This document shows positions 1 to 6,381 of a stretch of DNA of 10,558 bases, piece after piece. The stretch comes from Desulfobacteraceae bacterium (GTDB taxonomy: Bacteria > Desulfobacterota > Desulfobacteria > Desulfobacterales > Desulfatirhabdiaceae). The stretch covers positions 1 to 10,558 of the forward strand of contig DAIEFO010000052.1 of NCBI GenBank assembly GCA_027325475.1, written 5' to 3'. Position 1 is the stretch's first letter; every line of letters starts with the position of its first letter. A program made the position numbers and the translations under genes. Below the pieces are notes generated by a model. It was not told the DNA's origin. It ran no database searches and saw only the letters and a list, made by a program, of their open reading frames with translations.

Positions 1-2
1 GT

Positions 3-78
3 TGGCGGGGTGGACGAGACTCGAACTCGCGACATCCAGCTTGGAAGGCTAGAGCTCTACCAACTGAGCTACTCCCGC
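3..78 (-). tRNA. tRNA-Gly (anticodon TCC), abnormal acceptor stem
   Basis: Read on the minus strand, the D arm (GCTC/GAGC), anticodon arm (CTAGC-CTTCCAA-GCTGG, anticodon TCC for GGA codons) and T arm (GCGAG-TTCGAGT-CTCGT) are all intact. Counting from 5' base 78 gives a normal 76-base tRNA ending in an encoded CCA (bases 5-3). In that register, however, the acceptor strands GCGGGAG and CCACCCC mismatch at three of seven positions, and the discriminator is G rather than the U usual for bacterial tRNA-Gly. Shifting by two bases pairs GCGGG with CCCGC but leaves two extra bases on the 3' side and no CCA. It is the last of three tRNAs in the cluster. Identity is certain from the anticodon; whether it is functional or a sequence/assembly error is open. 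Confidence 0.88.
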
Positions 79-242
79 CCGGCAAAAAACCATCCGTTGC
101 ACGCCCCGCAAGCGGTCTGCATTTTACAGCAGGCCACCTCAATCATTACAGAAAACCTGTACCGCAGATGACACTGTGCAGTCATATAACGATTTCACCT
201 GCCGCTGCAAGCAAAATCTCCTGCGCACATCATTTTTTAGGC

Positions 243-327
243 TGGTGGTGGGGGGAGGATTTGAACCTCCGAAGGCTTCGCCGACAGATTTACAGTCTGT
301 TCCCTTTGGCCACTCGGGAACCCCACC
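243..327 (-). tRNA. tRNA-Tyr (anticodon GTA)
   Basis: This is a class II tRNA of 85 bases including an encoded CCA (bases 245-243). On the minus strand the acceptor GGTGGGG pairs perfectly with CCCCACC. The anticodon stem is ACAGA/TCTGT around loop CTGTAAA, giving anticodon GTA. A long variable arm follows, as expected for bacterial tRNA-Tyr, then T arm GGAGG-TTCAAAT-CCTCC and discriminator A. It lies between tRNA-Thr and tRNA-Gly in one apparent transcript. Confidence 0.97.
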
Positions 328-365
328 GCTTGAATTGCATTTTTTCCGGAAACCCTTACCCTTGC

Positions 366-441
366 TGGAGCCAGCGAAGGGACTCGAACCCCCGGCCCAC
401 TGATTACAAATCAGTAGCTCTACCAACTGAGCTACGCTGGC
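366..441 (-). tRNA. tRNA-Thr (anticodon TGT)
   Basis: This is a complete 76-base cloverleaf on the minus strand. Acceptor GCCAGCG pairs with CGCTGGC. The D arm is GCTC/GAGC, the anticodon arm ACTGA-TTTGTAA-TCAGT (anticodon TGT, reading ACA), and the T arm GGGGG-TTCGAGT-CCCTT with one G-T pair. Discriminator T and an encoded CCA (bases 368-366) follow. It is the first gene of the Thr-Tyr-Gly cluster, an order commonly found upstream of tuf in bacteria. Confidence 0.97.
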
Positions 442-471
442 CCATGATTTCCTCATTCATAAAACTCGGTT

Positions 472-500
472 CTTTTAACACTCACCATGCTCGAATGCAA
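472..500 (-). promoter_or_regulatory. Candidate sigma-70 promoter for the tRNA cluster
   Basis: On the minus strand a -35-like TTGCAT (500-495) is separated by exactly 17 bases from a -10-like TAAAAG (477-472), about 30 bases before the tRNA-Thr 5' end. The hexamers match consensus at 3/6 and 4/6 positions, so the call rests mainly on spacing and position. Confidence 0.35.
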
Positions 501-530
501 TAAAAAAATGGATTTTTTATGTTTTTTTTT

Positions 531-541
531 GTATCTGATAC
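531..541. promoter_or_regulatory. Short palindrome upstream of the SDR gene
   Basis: GTATCTGATAC is a perfect 5-1-5 inverted repeat about 50 bases before the SDR start. It lies just after an A/T-run hairpin-like stretch (about 502-519, AAAAAAT-GG-ATTTTTT) in the divergent space between the tRNA cluster and the SDR gene. It could be an operator half-site pair, but an 11-base palindrome can arise by chance. Confidence 0.2.
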
Positions 542-590
542 TTCACGTTCAGAACGTATCGCTTTACACACTCCCAAAAAAGGAAGTCCT

Positions 591-1352
591 ATGAGCACAC
601 TGTCGTTTGGTTTAAACGGAAACGTATGTATTGTTACCGGCGGTACCCGAGGCATCGGCCTTGAAATCGCCAGAGTATTACTGGAACAAGGCGCTATTGT
701 TGTTATCTGTGCCCGTAAACAGGATGGGCTGGACGCTGCCCGGTCTCTCCTGAACGGGGGGGATCACCTGCTGGCTGTTCAGGCGCACACCGCCCGAAGC
801 GAGGATGTGGACCGCTTATTTGATACAGTGCTTCAGCGGTTCGGAAAAATTGACGCACTCATCAACAATGTCGGCATGAACCTGATAACCACGGTAGTAG
901 ATGCTGATCCGGCCTTATGGCACAAAATCCTGGACTCCAACCTGAACGCCGCCTTCTTGTGCTCCCGGAAAGCCGGACAGATCATGCGCCGGCAGCACCA
1001 CGGAAAAATCGTCCACATGTCATCCATCGCCGCTCACAGAGCCGCACCTGCCATGGGTATTTATGGCATTGCCAAAGCCGGCATCGAAATGATGACTAGG
1101 GTTCTGGCGCAAGAGCTTGCACCTTTCAATGTTCAAGTGAACGCCATCGCTCCCTGCATGGTGAAAACCGGTTTCAGTAAGGCTTTCTGGTCTGATCCGG
1201 CGCTGCATGATCACATTGTGGGGACAATTCCAATGGGCAGGCTTGCCAAACCCATTGATATCGTGTATCCAACGCTATTCCTGTGTTCAGAAGCCTCCGC
1301 TTTTGTGACCGGTCAGACGCTGAACGTTGATGGTGGCGCAAGCATCGTATGA
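591..1352 (+). CDS. Short-chain dehydrogenase/reductase (SDR), 3-oxoacyl-ACP reductase-like
   Basis: This 253-residue protein is a classical SDR, an NAD(P)H-dependent oxidoreductase with a Rossmann fold, probably cytosolic. Visible motifs are the cofactor loop TGGTRGIG (residues 16-23), NNVG (92-95, the usual NNAG), and the catalytic set N117, S145, Y158 and K162 in YGIAK. The C-terminal NVDGG is typical of FabG-like members. R20 and R42 favour NADPH. Length matches the family. The ATG at 591 is chosen because AGGAAG lies at 581-586; an in-frame ATG at 519 would add 24 residues of non-SDR sequence (MFFFVSD...) and has no ribosome site. The gene ends 33 bases before the nucleosidase-like gene, so the two are probably co-transcribed. 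The substrate cannot be read from sequence; FabG itself is unlikely because no fatty-acid genes are adjacent. Confidence 0.93.
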   Translation: MSTLSFGLNGNVCIVTGGTRGIGLEIARVLLEQGAIVVICARKQDGLDAARSLLNGGDHLLAVQAHTARSEDVDRLFDTVLQRFGKIDALINNVGMNLITTVVDADPALWHKILDSNLNAAFLCSRKAGQIMRRQHHGKIVHMSSIAAHRAAPAMGIYGIAKAGIEMMTRVLAQELAPFNVQVNAIAPCMVKTGFSKAFWSDPALHDHIVGTIPMGRLAKPIDIVYPTLFLCSEASAFVTGQTLNVDGGASIV

Positions 1353-1374
1353 CAACTTATGAATACTTTTGGTG

Positions 1375-1380
1375 AAGGAG
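1375..1380 (+). promoter_or_regulatory. Strong Shine-Dalgarno that selects a TTG start
   Basis: AAGGAG ends five bases before an in-frame TTG at 1386. The upstream ATG at 1359 has nothing resembling a ribosome site before it, and this Shine-Dalgarno would lie inside its coding region. The pattern favours TTG initiation. Confidence 0.6.
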
Positions 1381-1385
1381 ATATT

Positions 1386-3077
1386 TTGGAAGCACTCAGC
1401 AGATCTCATAAGAGCCGACTGGCCATCCGGGCATTTAAAGTTATAGCAGACGCACTGGTGATACGCGGACATTATAAGCCTTCTGGTGTTTCCGGACAAA
1501 CACTGGCCAATGCATTGAAAGATCTAAGTCCTGAAATCTACGGAACGATGAATGATCCGCGCAGCATCGAAATTACAGGACTTGAATATGTTCTGGACAG
1601 GCTTCCCAGAGGACTTGAAGATTGCATCCGTATCGTTCTTACGGCATCGGAAGCCTTCGAACAGACGTCTTTTGAAAAAATCGTGCCCAACAAACGACGG
1701 AGGCTCTCCTACAGAATCAGCGAGGATGAAATGTGTTTTGTCATTACCACAGGACTCAGTGAAATTTACGATGTCCTCACCCACATCACATTTCTCAACA
1801 TCGAAGCCGAGAAGATATATCATCAGATGAAAGAGCCGGGCGGCGAATACTCCAGCGGCTGGAAAGACCTCGAGCATATCGTCGCCAGCGAAGACTGCCT
1901 GGCGGATCAACAGCTCGATCAGGCTATCTGGAATCTCAGCATCATTCTGGGCAGAACCTATCAGGAAACCAGAGATACTTATTATTACCTGAATGCCAAC
2001 CGCAAATCAACCGGATGCAGCAACAGCCTTTTTCAGATCATTTATCGCCTGGGCAAACGGGTCGAACGCGAAAAGGCATCCAAAGACAACGAACTGCTCA
2101 TCTATTTTACGCCATCGCTGCAACGCATGATCGGCCATCACACCTACGGGCCCTCATGGGCATCGGCCATCAAGGAGAAAATCTGCACGCTCGGACTTCA
2201 GGACCGCCCCTTGCATATTATCAGCGCCAACATGCACAGCGTGCTTAACCTGCTTTACGGATACGCTGCAGTATTTTCGCAAAATCAGAAAAAAGCTGAC
2301 GGTGATTTATATCTTTTTCTTCAGAAACTGCGGGACGACCGGGAGACCGTCCGAAAACACGCCGATTCCAGTGGCTGCCATTACATGCCGGATACCTCCG
2401 GAACGCTTATTGACGCTCAGATTATGGATCTGGCATTCCTTGACGAAGCACCGTTTCATCCTGATCTTCACATCGAACGCGAAAACCTGAAAACCCGTCC
2501 GCCAGTGCTCCTGGTGATGGATTATGCCTTCGGAACCCAGGCTTACGAGGTCATGGATGAACTGCTATCGGAATTTCATCAGAGTCCGACCATTCATGTC
2601 GCTTCAATTTCCATTATGGGAAAAGCGGGAATTCTGCCCGGCAAAAAAGGCGATATCATGCTGCCGACCGCGCACGTGATGGAAGGCACCCCTCACAATT
2701 ATCTGGTAAAAAACGACTTGAAAGCAGAAGATTTTGATGGCTCTATCGATGTATATGTGGGGCCCATTGTCACGGTATTGGGTACCTCGCTTCAAAACCG
2801 GGATGTTTTGGAAAAATTTCAGACAACCAGTTGGAAAGCCATCGGTCTGGAAATGGAAGGGGGCCATTATCAGCGAGCCATCAGCGCTGCCATCATCCGG
2901 GGGCATATCTCTCCGAACATCAAAGTTCGCTATGCCTACTATGCCTCAGACAACCCGCTGGTCAGCGGCCAAACACTGGCATCCGGCAGTATGGGGGATG
3001 AGGGCATCAAGCCCACTTACATGATCAGCAAGGTTATTATCGAAAAAATTCTGAATGACAGCGACATCGCTCCATAA
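1386..3077 (+). CDS. Uncharacterised protein with C-terminal nucleoside phosphorylase/nucleosidase-like domain
   Basis: The protein has 563 residues if it starts at TTG 1386, or 572 from ATG 1359. The C-terminal third resembles the PNP/MTA-nucleosidase fold. Around residues 374-390 is a strand-helix LLVMDYAFGTQ, then GKAGILPGKKGDIMLPT (412-428), which mirrors the G-x-AG...GDI-x-x-PT block of phosphorylases. LEMEGG follows (E489, M490, E491: the ribose-contacting EME), then YASDNP with S521-D522, at the place of the catalytic Asp. The first 360 or so residues look mostly helical, with no signal peptide or membrane span and no domain I recognise. Superfamily members cleave or phosphorolyse N-glycosidic bonds of nucleosides; whether this one does is inference. 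It resembles a domain-of-unknown-function family (possibly DUF6909, from memory and unverified). It follows the SDR gene by 33 bases, suggesting one operon. Confidence 0.85.
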   Translation: MEALSRSHKSRLAIRAFKVIADALVIRGHYKPSGVSGQTLANALKDLSPEIYGTMNDPRSIEITGLEYVLDRLPRGLEDCIRIVLTASEAFEQTSFEKIVPNKRRRLSYRISEDEMCFVITTGLSEIYDVLTHITFLNIEAEKIYHQMKEPGGEYSSGWKDLEHIVASEDCLADQQLDQAIWNLSIILGRTYQETRDTYYYLNANRKSTGCSNSLFQIIYRLGKRVEREKASKDNELLIYFTPSLQRMIGHHTYGPSWASAIKEKICTLGLQDRPLHIISANMHSVLNLLYGYAAVFSQNQKKADGDLYLFLQKLRDDRETVRKHADSSGCHYMPDTSGTLIDAQIMDLAFLDEAPFHPDLHIERENLKTRPPVLLVMDYAFGTQAYEVMDELLSEFHQSPTIHVASISIMGKAGILPGKKGDIMLPTAHVMEGTPHNYLVKNDLKAEDFDGSIDVYVGPIVTVLGTSLQNRDVLEKFQTTSWKAIGLEMEGGHYQRAISAAIIRGHISPNIKVRYAYYASDNPLVSGQTLASGSMGDEGIKPTYMISKVIIEKILNDSDIAP

Positions 3078-3078
3078 C

Positions 3079-3120
3079 GGTTCACCCCTTCGGGCGGCTT
3101 CCGCAAATGGAACCATTTTT
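3079..3120 (+). terminator. Candidate rho-independent terminator
   Basis: Two bases past the stop codon, GGTTC (3079-3083) can pair with GAACC (3110-3114), enclosing a small hairpin GCGG-CTT-CCGC (3094-3104). A T5 run follows at 3116-3120. The structure is a branched rather than simple stem and the T run is short, so the call is moderate. It would separate the SDR/nucleosidase unit from the pst genes. Confidence 0.45.
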
Positions 3121-3140
3121 CGTGAATGTCGTGTTTAGTT

Positions 3141-3169
3141 TTGCACCCCTCCTGTTTATCGATTATATT
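3141..3169 (+). promoter_or_regulatory. Candidate promoter upstream of pstS
   Basis: TTGCAC (3141-3146) and TATATT (3164-3169) are 17 bases apart. The -10 matches consensus at 5/6, the -35 at only 3/6. It would give a leader of roughly 115 bases before pstS. Confidence 0.35.
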
Positions 3170-3236
3170 TTTTTGGACGTTCTAATCATTTTCTAACAAA
3201 CCGGGCATAAGGTATCCATCAACGTCAATGACGTCG

Positions 3237-3254
3237 CTGTTAATTAGTTATCAC
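3237..3254 (+). promoter_or_regulatory. Weak Pho-box-like site before pstS
   Basis: CTGTTAA-TTAG-TTATCAC has the 7-4-7 layout of a PhoB box and agrees with CTGTCAT/CTGTCAC at about 10 of 14 repeat positions. It lies 38 bases before the pstS start codon, a sensible place for a phosphate-starvation activator. The E. coli consensus may not apply in this lineage. Confidence 0.3.
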
Positions 3255-3291
3255 CATACTAACCAGATTTTGAAAGAAAGGAACGACCGTC

Positions 3292-4128
3292 ATGCTTAAA
3301 TTTTCACGTATTGCCTGGATCATTGCTTTGTTTTTTACCGTTTCGACCGGGACCGTCGCTATCGCGGCCGGCAATTCGATTACCGCAATGGGCTCGACTG
3401 CGTTGCAACCTCTTGTGGAACAGGCTGCCAACAAATTTATGGAAACAAAACCCGACGCCAGAATTCTGGTGCAGGGCGGCGGCAGTGGCACCGGTTTGAC
3501 CCAGGTCGCTCAAGGCGGTGCGGATATCGGAAATTCGGACATTTTTGCCGAGGAAAAAACGGATATCAACGCCAAGCAACTGATTGACCACAAAGTGTGT
3601 GTCGTTGGATTCACCGCTGTCGTCAATCCCAAAGTCACTGTCAGCAACGTAACGCAAAAACAATTGGTTGACATTTTCTCCGGCAAGATCACCAACTGGA
3701 AAGAAATCGGCGGCCCCGATATGAAAGTCGTGATTATTAACCGCCCCAAATCTTCCGGCACCCGGGCAACTTTTAAGAAATACGCGTTGAATGGTGTGGA
3801 AGAAGCCGCCGGTATTTCCCTGACGGAAGATTCTTCGGGTACCGTTCGAAAAACCATCGCTGAAACCCCGGGCGCCATCGGCTACCTGGCGCTGTCCTAT
3901 GCCGACGCCTCGGTTCGAGCGCTGAATTTTAACGGCGTCACGCCAACCATCGCCAATATCACCAATGGGAAATATCCCATCTGGTCCTATGAGCATATGT
4001 ACACCAAAGGAGAACCGACGGGCCTGGCCAAAGAATTTCTGAATTACATGATGGGGCCGGAAGTTCAGGGTAAACTCGTTTCGGCGCTGGGGTACATTCC
4101 TGTTTCAGAAATGAAGGTATCCCGGTAG
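3292..4128 (+). CDS. pstS: Phosphate ABC transporter, periplasmic phosphate-binding protein PstS
   Basis: This 278-residue protein binds inorganic phosphate in the periplasm and delivers it to the PstCA channel. Residues 1-26 form a signal peptide: positive start, hydrophobic core IAWIIALFF, and an AIA-A cleavage region. No lipobox cysteine is present, so it is soluble rather than a lipoprotein. The phosphate-binding segments of the PBP-like family are GSTALQPL (34-41), GGGSGTGLTQVAQG (62-75) followed by ADIGNSD (77-83), FSGKITNWKEIGG (129-141) and RPKSSGTRATF (151-161). It is shorter than E. coli PstS (346 residues) and resembles the compact type found in Firmicutes and many Desulfobacterota. 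The start is supported by AAGGA at 3278-3282. Downstream pstC begins after a 223-base gap holding a large hairpin. Confidence 0.96.
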   Translation: MLKFSRIAWIIALFFTVSTGTVAIAAGNSITAMGSTALQPLVEQAANKFMETKPDARILVQGGGSGTGLTQVAQGGADIGNSDIFAEEKTDINAKQLIDHKVCVVGFTAVVNPKVTVSNVTQKQLVDIFSGKITNWKEIGGPDMKVVIINRPKSSGTRATFKKYALNGVEEAAGISLTEDSSGTVRKTIAETPGAIGYLALSYADASVRALNFNGVTPTIANITNGKYPIWSYEHMYTKGEPTGLAKEFLNYMMGPEVQGKLVSALGYIPVSEMKVSR

Positions 4129-4206
4129 CGGAACATTTTTAACCGGTTTCTAAAAGGGTCTTCTCCGCCGGGAGCTGCGGCTGAAAAACGTCTTCATCCC
4201 GAAACA

Positions 4207-4320
4207 GCAACGCAAAAAGTTCAATATCGAAACGCATCAATTCTTTCTGTCACTGCACTGCCGTGAATACGTCGCAATGGCAGAAAGAACACTGCGCCGA
4301 TGTTGGACTTTTTGCGTTGT
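4207..4320 (+). repeat. Long imperfect inverted repeat (hairpin) between pstS and pstC
   Basis: The two arms fold back over 114 bases. CAACGCAAAAAGT (4208-4220) is a perfect 13-base complement of 4307-4319. The stem continues through 4221-4229 against 4298-4306 with two G-U pairs. After a small internal loop, CGCA (4233-4236) pairs with TGCG (4293-4296). Another loop follows, then 4241-4256 pairs with 4274-4289 (14 Watson-Crick pairs, one G-U, one mismatch). The apical loop is about 17 bases. Three G-U pairs form in plus-strand RNA against one mismatch there, which favours a structure in the pst transcript. No T run follows, so it is not a standard terminator. It could protect the pstS mRNA 3' end, damp pstCA expression, or be a dispersed repeat (BIME/MITE-like). 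Confidence 0.85.
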
Positions 4321-4351
4321 CAACCGATGTTCAAAAACACAGGTTACAAAA

Positions 4352-5338
4352 ATGGTATCCGAGACAGAAAACCTTTCGAAAACACTTTGCATAAAGACAT
4401 GTGATCATGTCATTACCCGGAGCTCACCCAAACCCGGTTATTTTTTTCGTGAGACACTGGGGCGATATTATACCACGCTTTGCGGGAGCGTTATTATCCT
4501 GTTGACTGTGGTTATGGTCGCTTTCGTTGCAGTTAAAGGTTTGACGGCATTTATAGGCAGCCACCCGATTTCACCACTGCAATTTCTGTTTTCCACCCAT
4601 TGGCAGCCGGATGCATCCGCCAGTGAGGGAGGCCCTAAATTCGGTGCGCTGACATTTATTATCGGCTCTCTCAGCGTTTCAGGACTGGCGGTGTTATTCA
4701 GTGCGCCCCTTGCCATTGCGGCCGCAGTACTGATTGCCATCATTGCACCCAAATCCGGAGAGAATTTCATCCGGCCTGTACTTGAATTGTTCACCGGGAT
4801 ACCTTCGGTTGTGTACGGGTGGGTTGGCTTAAGTCTGCTGGTGCCGTTTATTCGAAACTGCTTTGGCGGGCTGGGTTTCAGCCTTCTGGCAGGCAGCCTG
4901 GTTCTGGCGCTGATGATCCTGCCGACCATCACGACACTGGCCACCGATGCGCTGCAGGCACTTCCCATCTCATACACGGAAGGCTCCTATGCGCTCGGCG
5001 CCACCCGCTGGCAAACCATTTACCGGATTTTATTCCCTGCAGCCCGTTCCCGGATTCTGATTGGAATTACGCTGGGTATTACCAGAGCATTCGGAGAAGC
5101 GCTGGCTGTCCAGATGGTCATTGGTAACAGCGTGCGTATCCCCGGATCGTTTTTAAGTCCTATCAGTACACTTACCAGCATCATTACCATGGATATGGGA
5201 AATACCGTTACCGGTTCCGACTGGAACAACAGCATGTGGAGCATGGCGTTGCTGCTCCTTCTGATAACGTTCGGTTTTATCGTAATTATCAAAATACTGG
5301 GGTCCCAGCGGACAGAGAAAAGAGGAAGCAATGCCTGA
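4352..5338 (+). CDS. pstC: Phosphate ABC transporter permease PstC
   Basis: This 328-residue inner-membrane protein is one half of the phosphate channel and partners with PstA. Six hydrophobic spans are visible, at about 43-66, 99-131, 141-166, 174-199, 233-258 and 295-316. The cytoplasmic EAA-type loop EGSYALGATRWQTIYRILFP (210-229) is the docking site for the ATPase. TGIPSVVYGWVGL (148-160) is typical of PstC. Length is close to E. coli PstC (319). ATG 4352 is preferred over an in-frame ATG at 4277, which lies inside the right arm of the upstream hairpin and would add 25 unrelated residues. The ribosome site is weak (AGG at 4341-4343), consistent with lower output than pstS. The last 8 bases overlap pstA. 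Confidence 0.95.
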   Translation: MVSETENLSKTLCIKTCDHVITRSSPKPGYFFRETLGRYYTTLCGSVIILLTVVMVAFVAVKGLTAFIGSHPISPLQFLFSTHWQPDASASEGGPKFGALTFIIGSLSVSGLAVLFSAPLAIAAAVLIAIIAPKSGENFIRPVLELFTGIPSVVYGWVGLSLLVPFIRNCFGGLGFSLLAGSLVLALMILPTITTLATDALQALPISYTEGSYALGATRWQTIYRILFPAARSRILIGITLGITRAFGEALAVQMVIGNSVRIPGSFLSPISTLTSIITMDMGNTVTGSDWNNSMWSMALLLLLITFGFIVIIKILGSQRTEKRGSNA

Positions 5339-6356
5339 AACAAGCGAACAAATCGAAGCGCAGATGGCAAAACAGAAAGGGCAAGGCGTGCAAATCCAGA
5401 AAAATGCAACAGACAGCGCTTCAGTGACAAAGGATGCAGCGCGATGTGGATTCTGCAAATCCGGCAACCAGCGGGCAGCGTTTTTTACAGACAGACTGGC
5501 GACCTTTTTTTTCTGTTCAGCAGGTATTTTTCTGGTAGGTCTGCTGTTTATATTCGCAGGGTACATCATTTACGCCGGGCGGGACTCCCTGACATTTCAT
5601 TTTTTAACATCCCCGCCGCGTTTCATGCAAAAGGGGGGTGGCATCGGCCCGCAGCTTTTCAATTCGATCTACCTGCTGATCATTTCTTCGGCGTTCAGCG
5701 TGCCGATCGGTGTCGGCGCGGGCATTTATATGGCAGAATACGCCAGACCGAATTCCATCACCAAAGCCATCCGGCTGAGCCTGGAAACACTATCTGCACT
5801 GCCCTCGATTGTGGTGGGACTTTTTGGCTTATTGATCTTTATCAATGTACTGGGCTGGGGATTTTCGATAATGGCCGGTGCAATGGCGCTGATGATCCTG
5901 AACCTGCCGGTCATCACCCGTGTTGCTGAAGAATCCATCCGGAACGTACCGCTGACTCTCAAAGAGGGCAGCCTTGCCTTGGGCGCCACACACTGGCAGA
6001 CCATCTGGAAGCTGATTTTACCGGCAGCGCTTCCCGGTATTTTAAGCGGTGTCATTCTGGTTACCGGAAGAATTTTCGGTGAGGCCGCCGCCTTGCTGTT
6101 TACCGCCGGCATGAGCAGCCCGCATCTGAATTTTGGAGACTGGAATCCCCTGCACTATGCCTCCCCGCTCAATCCTTTCCGCCCCGCCGAAACGCTGGCC
6201 GTATATACCTGGAAAGTAAACTCGGAAGGTTTGGCGCCGGATGCCCGCCAGATCGCCGATGGCGCGGCTGCGGTTCTCATCATCACGGTCTTTCTGTTCA
6301 ATATTCTGGCGCGCTATATCGGCAGAACCCTGCAAAAACGGGGGTATTCGCACTGA
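5331..6356 (+). CDS. pstA: Phosphate ABC transporter permease PstA, with N-terminal extension
   Basis: This 341-residue inner-membrane protein is the second half of the PstCA phosphate channel. Hydrophobic spans lie at about 57-81, 108-133, 146-172, 175-198, 233-258 and 311-332. The EAA loop KEGSLALGATHWQTIWKLIL (211-230) contacts the ATPase. ETLSALPSIVVGLFGL (152-167) is typical of PstA. Compared with E. coli PstA (296) it carries an extra, mostly hydrophilic N-terminus of about 50 residues with a CGFC pair (C39, C42). The start is firm: GAGG at 5322-5325, ATG 5331 overlapping the end of pstC, implying translational coupling. The pst run stops here: 25 bases on, the next gene is convergent, so pstB and phoU are not adjacent. 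No clear terminator is visible in the short gap. Confidence 0.95.
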   Translation: MPETSEQIEAQMAKQKGQGVQIQKNATDSASVTKDAARCGFCKSGNQRAAFFTDRLATFFFCSAGIFLVGLLFIFAGYIIYAGRDSLTFHFLTSPPRFMQKGGGIGPQLFNSIYLLIISSAFSVPIGVGAGIYMAEYARPNSITKAIRLSLETLSALPSIVVGLFGLLIFINVLGWGFSIMAGAMALMILNLPVITRVAEESIRNVPLTLKEGSLALGATHWQTIWKLILPAALPGILSGVILVTGRIFGEAAALLFTAGMSSPHLNFGDWNPLHYASPLNPFRPAETLAVYTWKVNSEGLAPDARQIADGAAAVLIITVFLFNILARYIGRTLQKRGYSH

Positions 6357-6381
6357 TCGGTGAGCCATCCACGCGGCGGCG

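Noticed and set aside
139..503. Open frames on both strands across the tRNA cluster
   Set aside because: They run through well-formed tRNA genes, their proteins are rich in tRNA-derived strings, and none has a sensible ribosome site.
519..590. Upstream ATG extension of the SDR gene
   Set aside because: It adds a non-homologous N-terminus before the Rossmann fold; AGGAAG directly before ATG 591 fits better.
3304..3996. 230-residue minus-strand frame opposite pstS
   Set aside because: The plus strand encodes an unmistakable PstS; the opposite frame is low-complexity and Gly/Arg-rich, as expected for an antisense shadow.
4141..4148. AACCGGTT palindrome after pstS
   Set aside because: An 8-base palindrome is expected by chance, and nothing nearby supports an operator or terminator.
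4277..4351. Upstream ATG extension of pstC
   Set aside because: The ATG lies in the right arm of the large hairpin, has no ribosome site, and the extra 25 residues do not resemble PstC.
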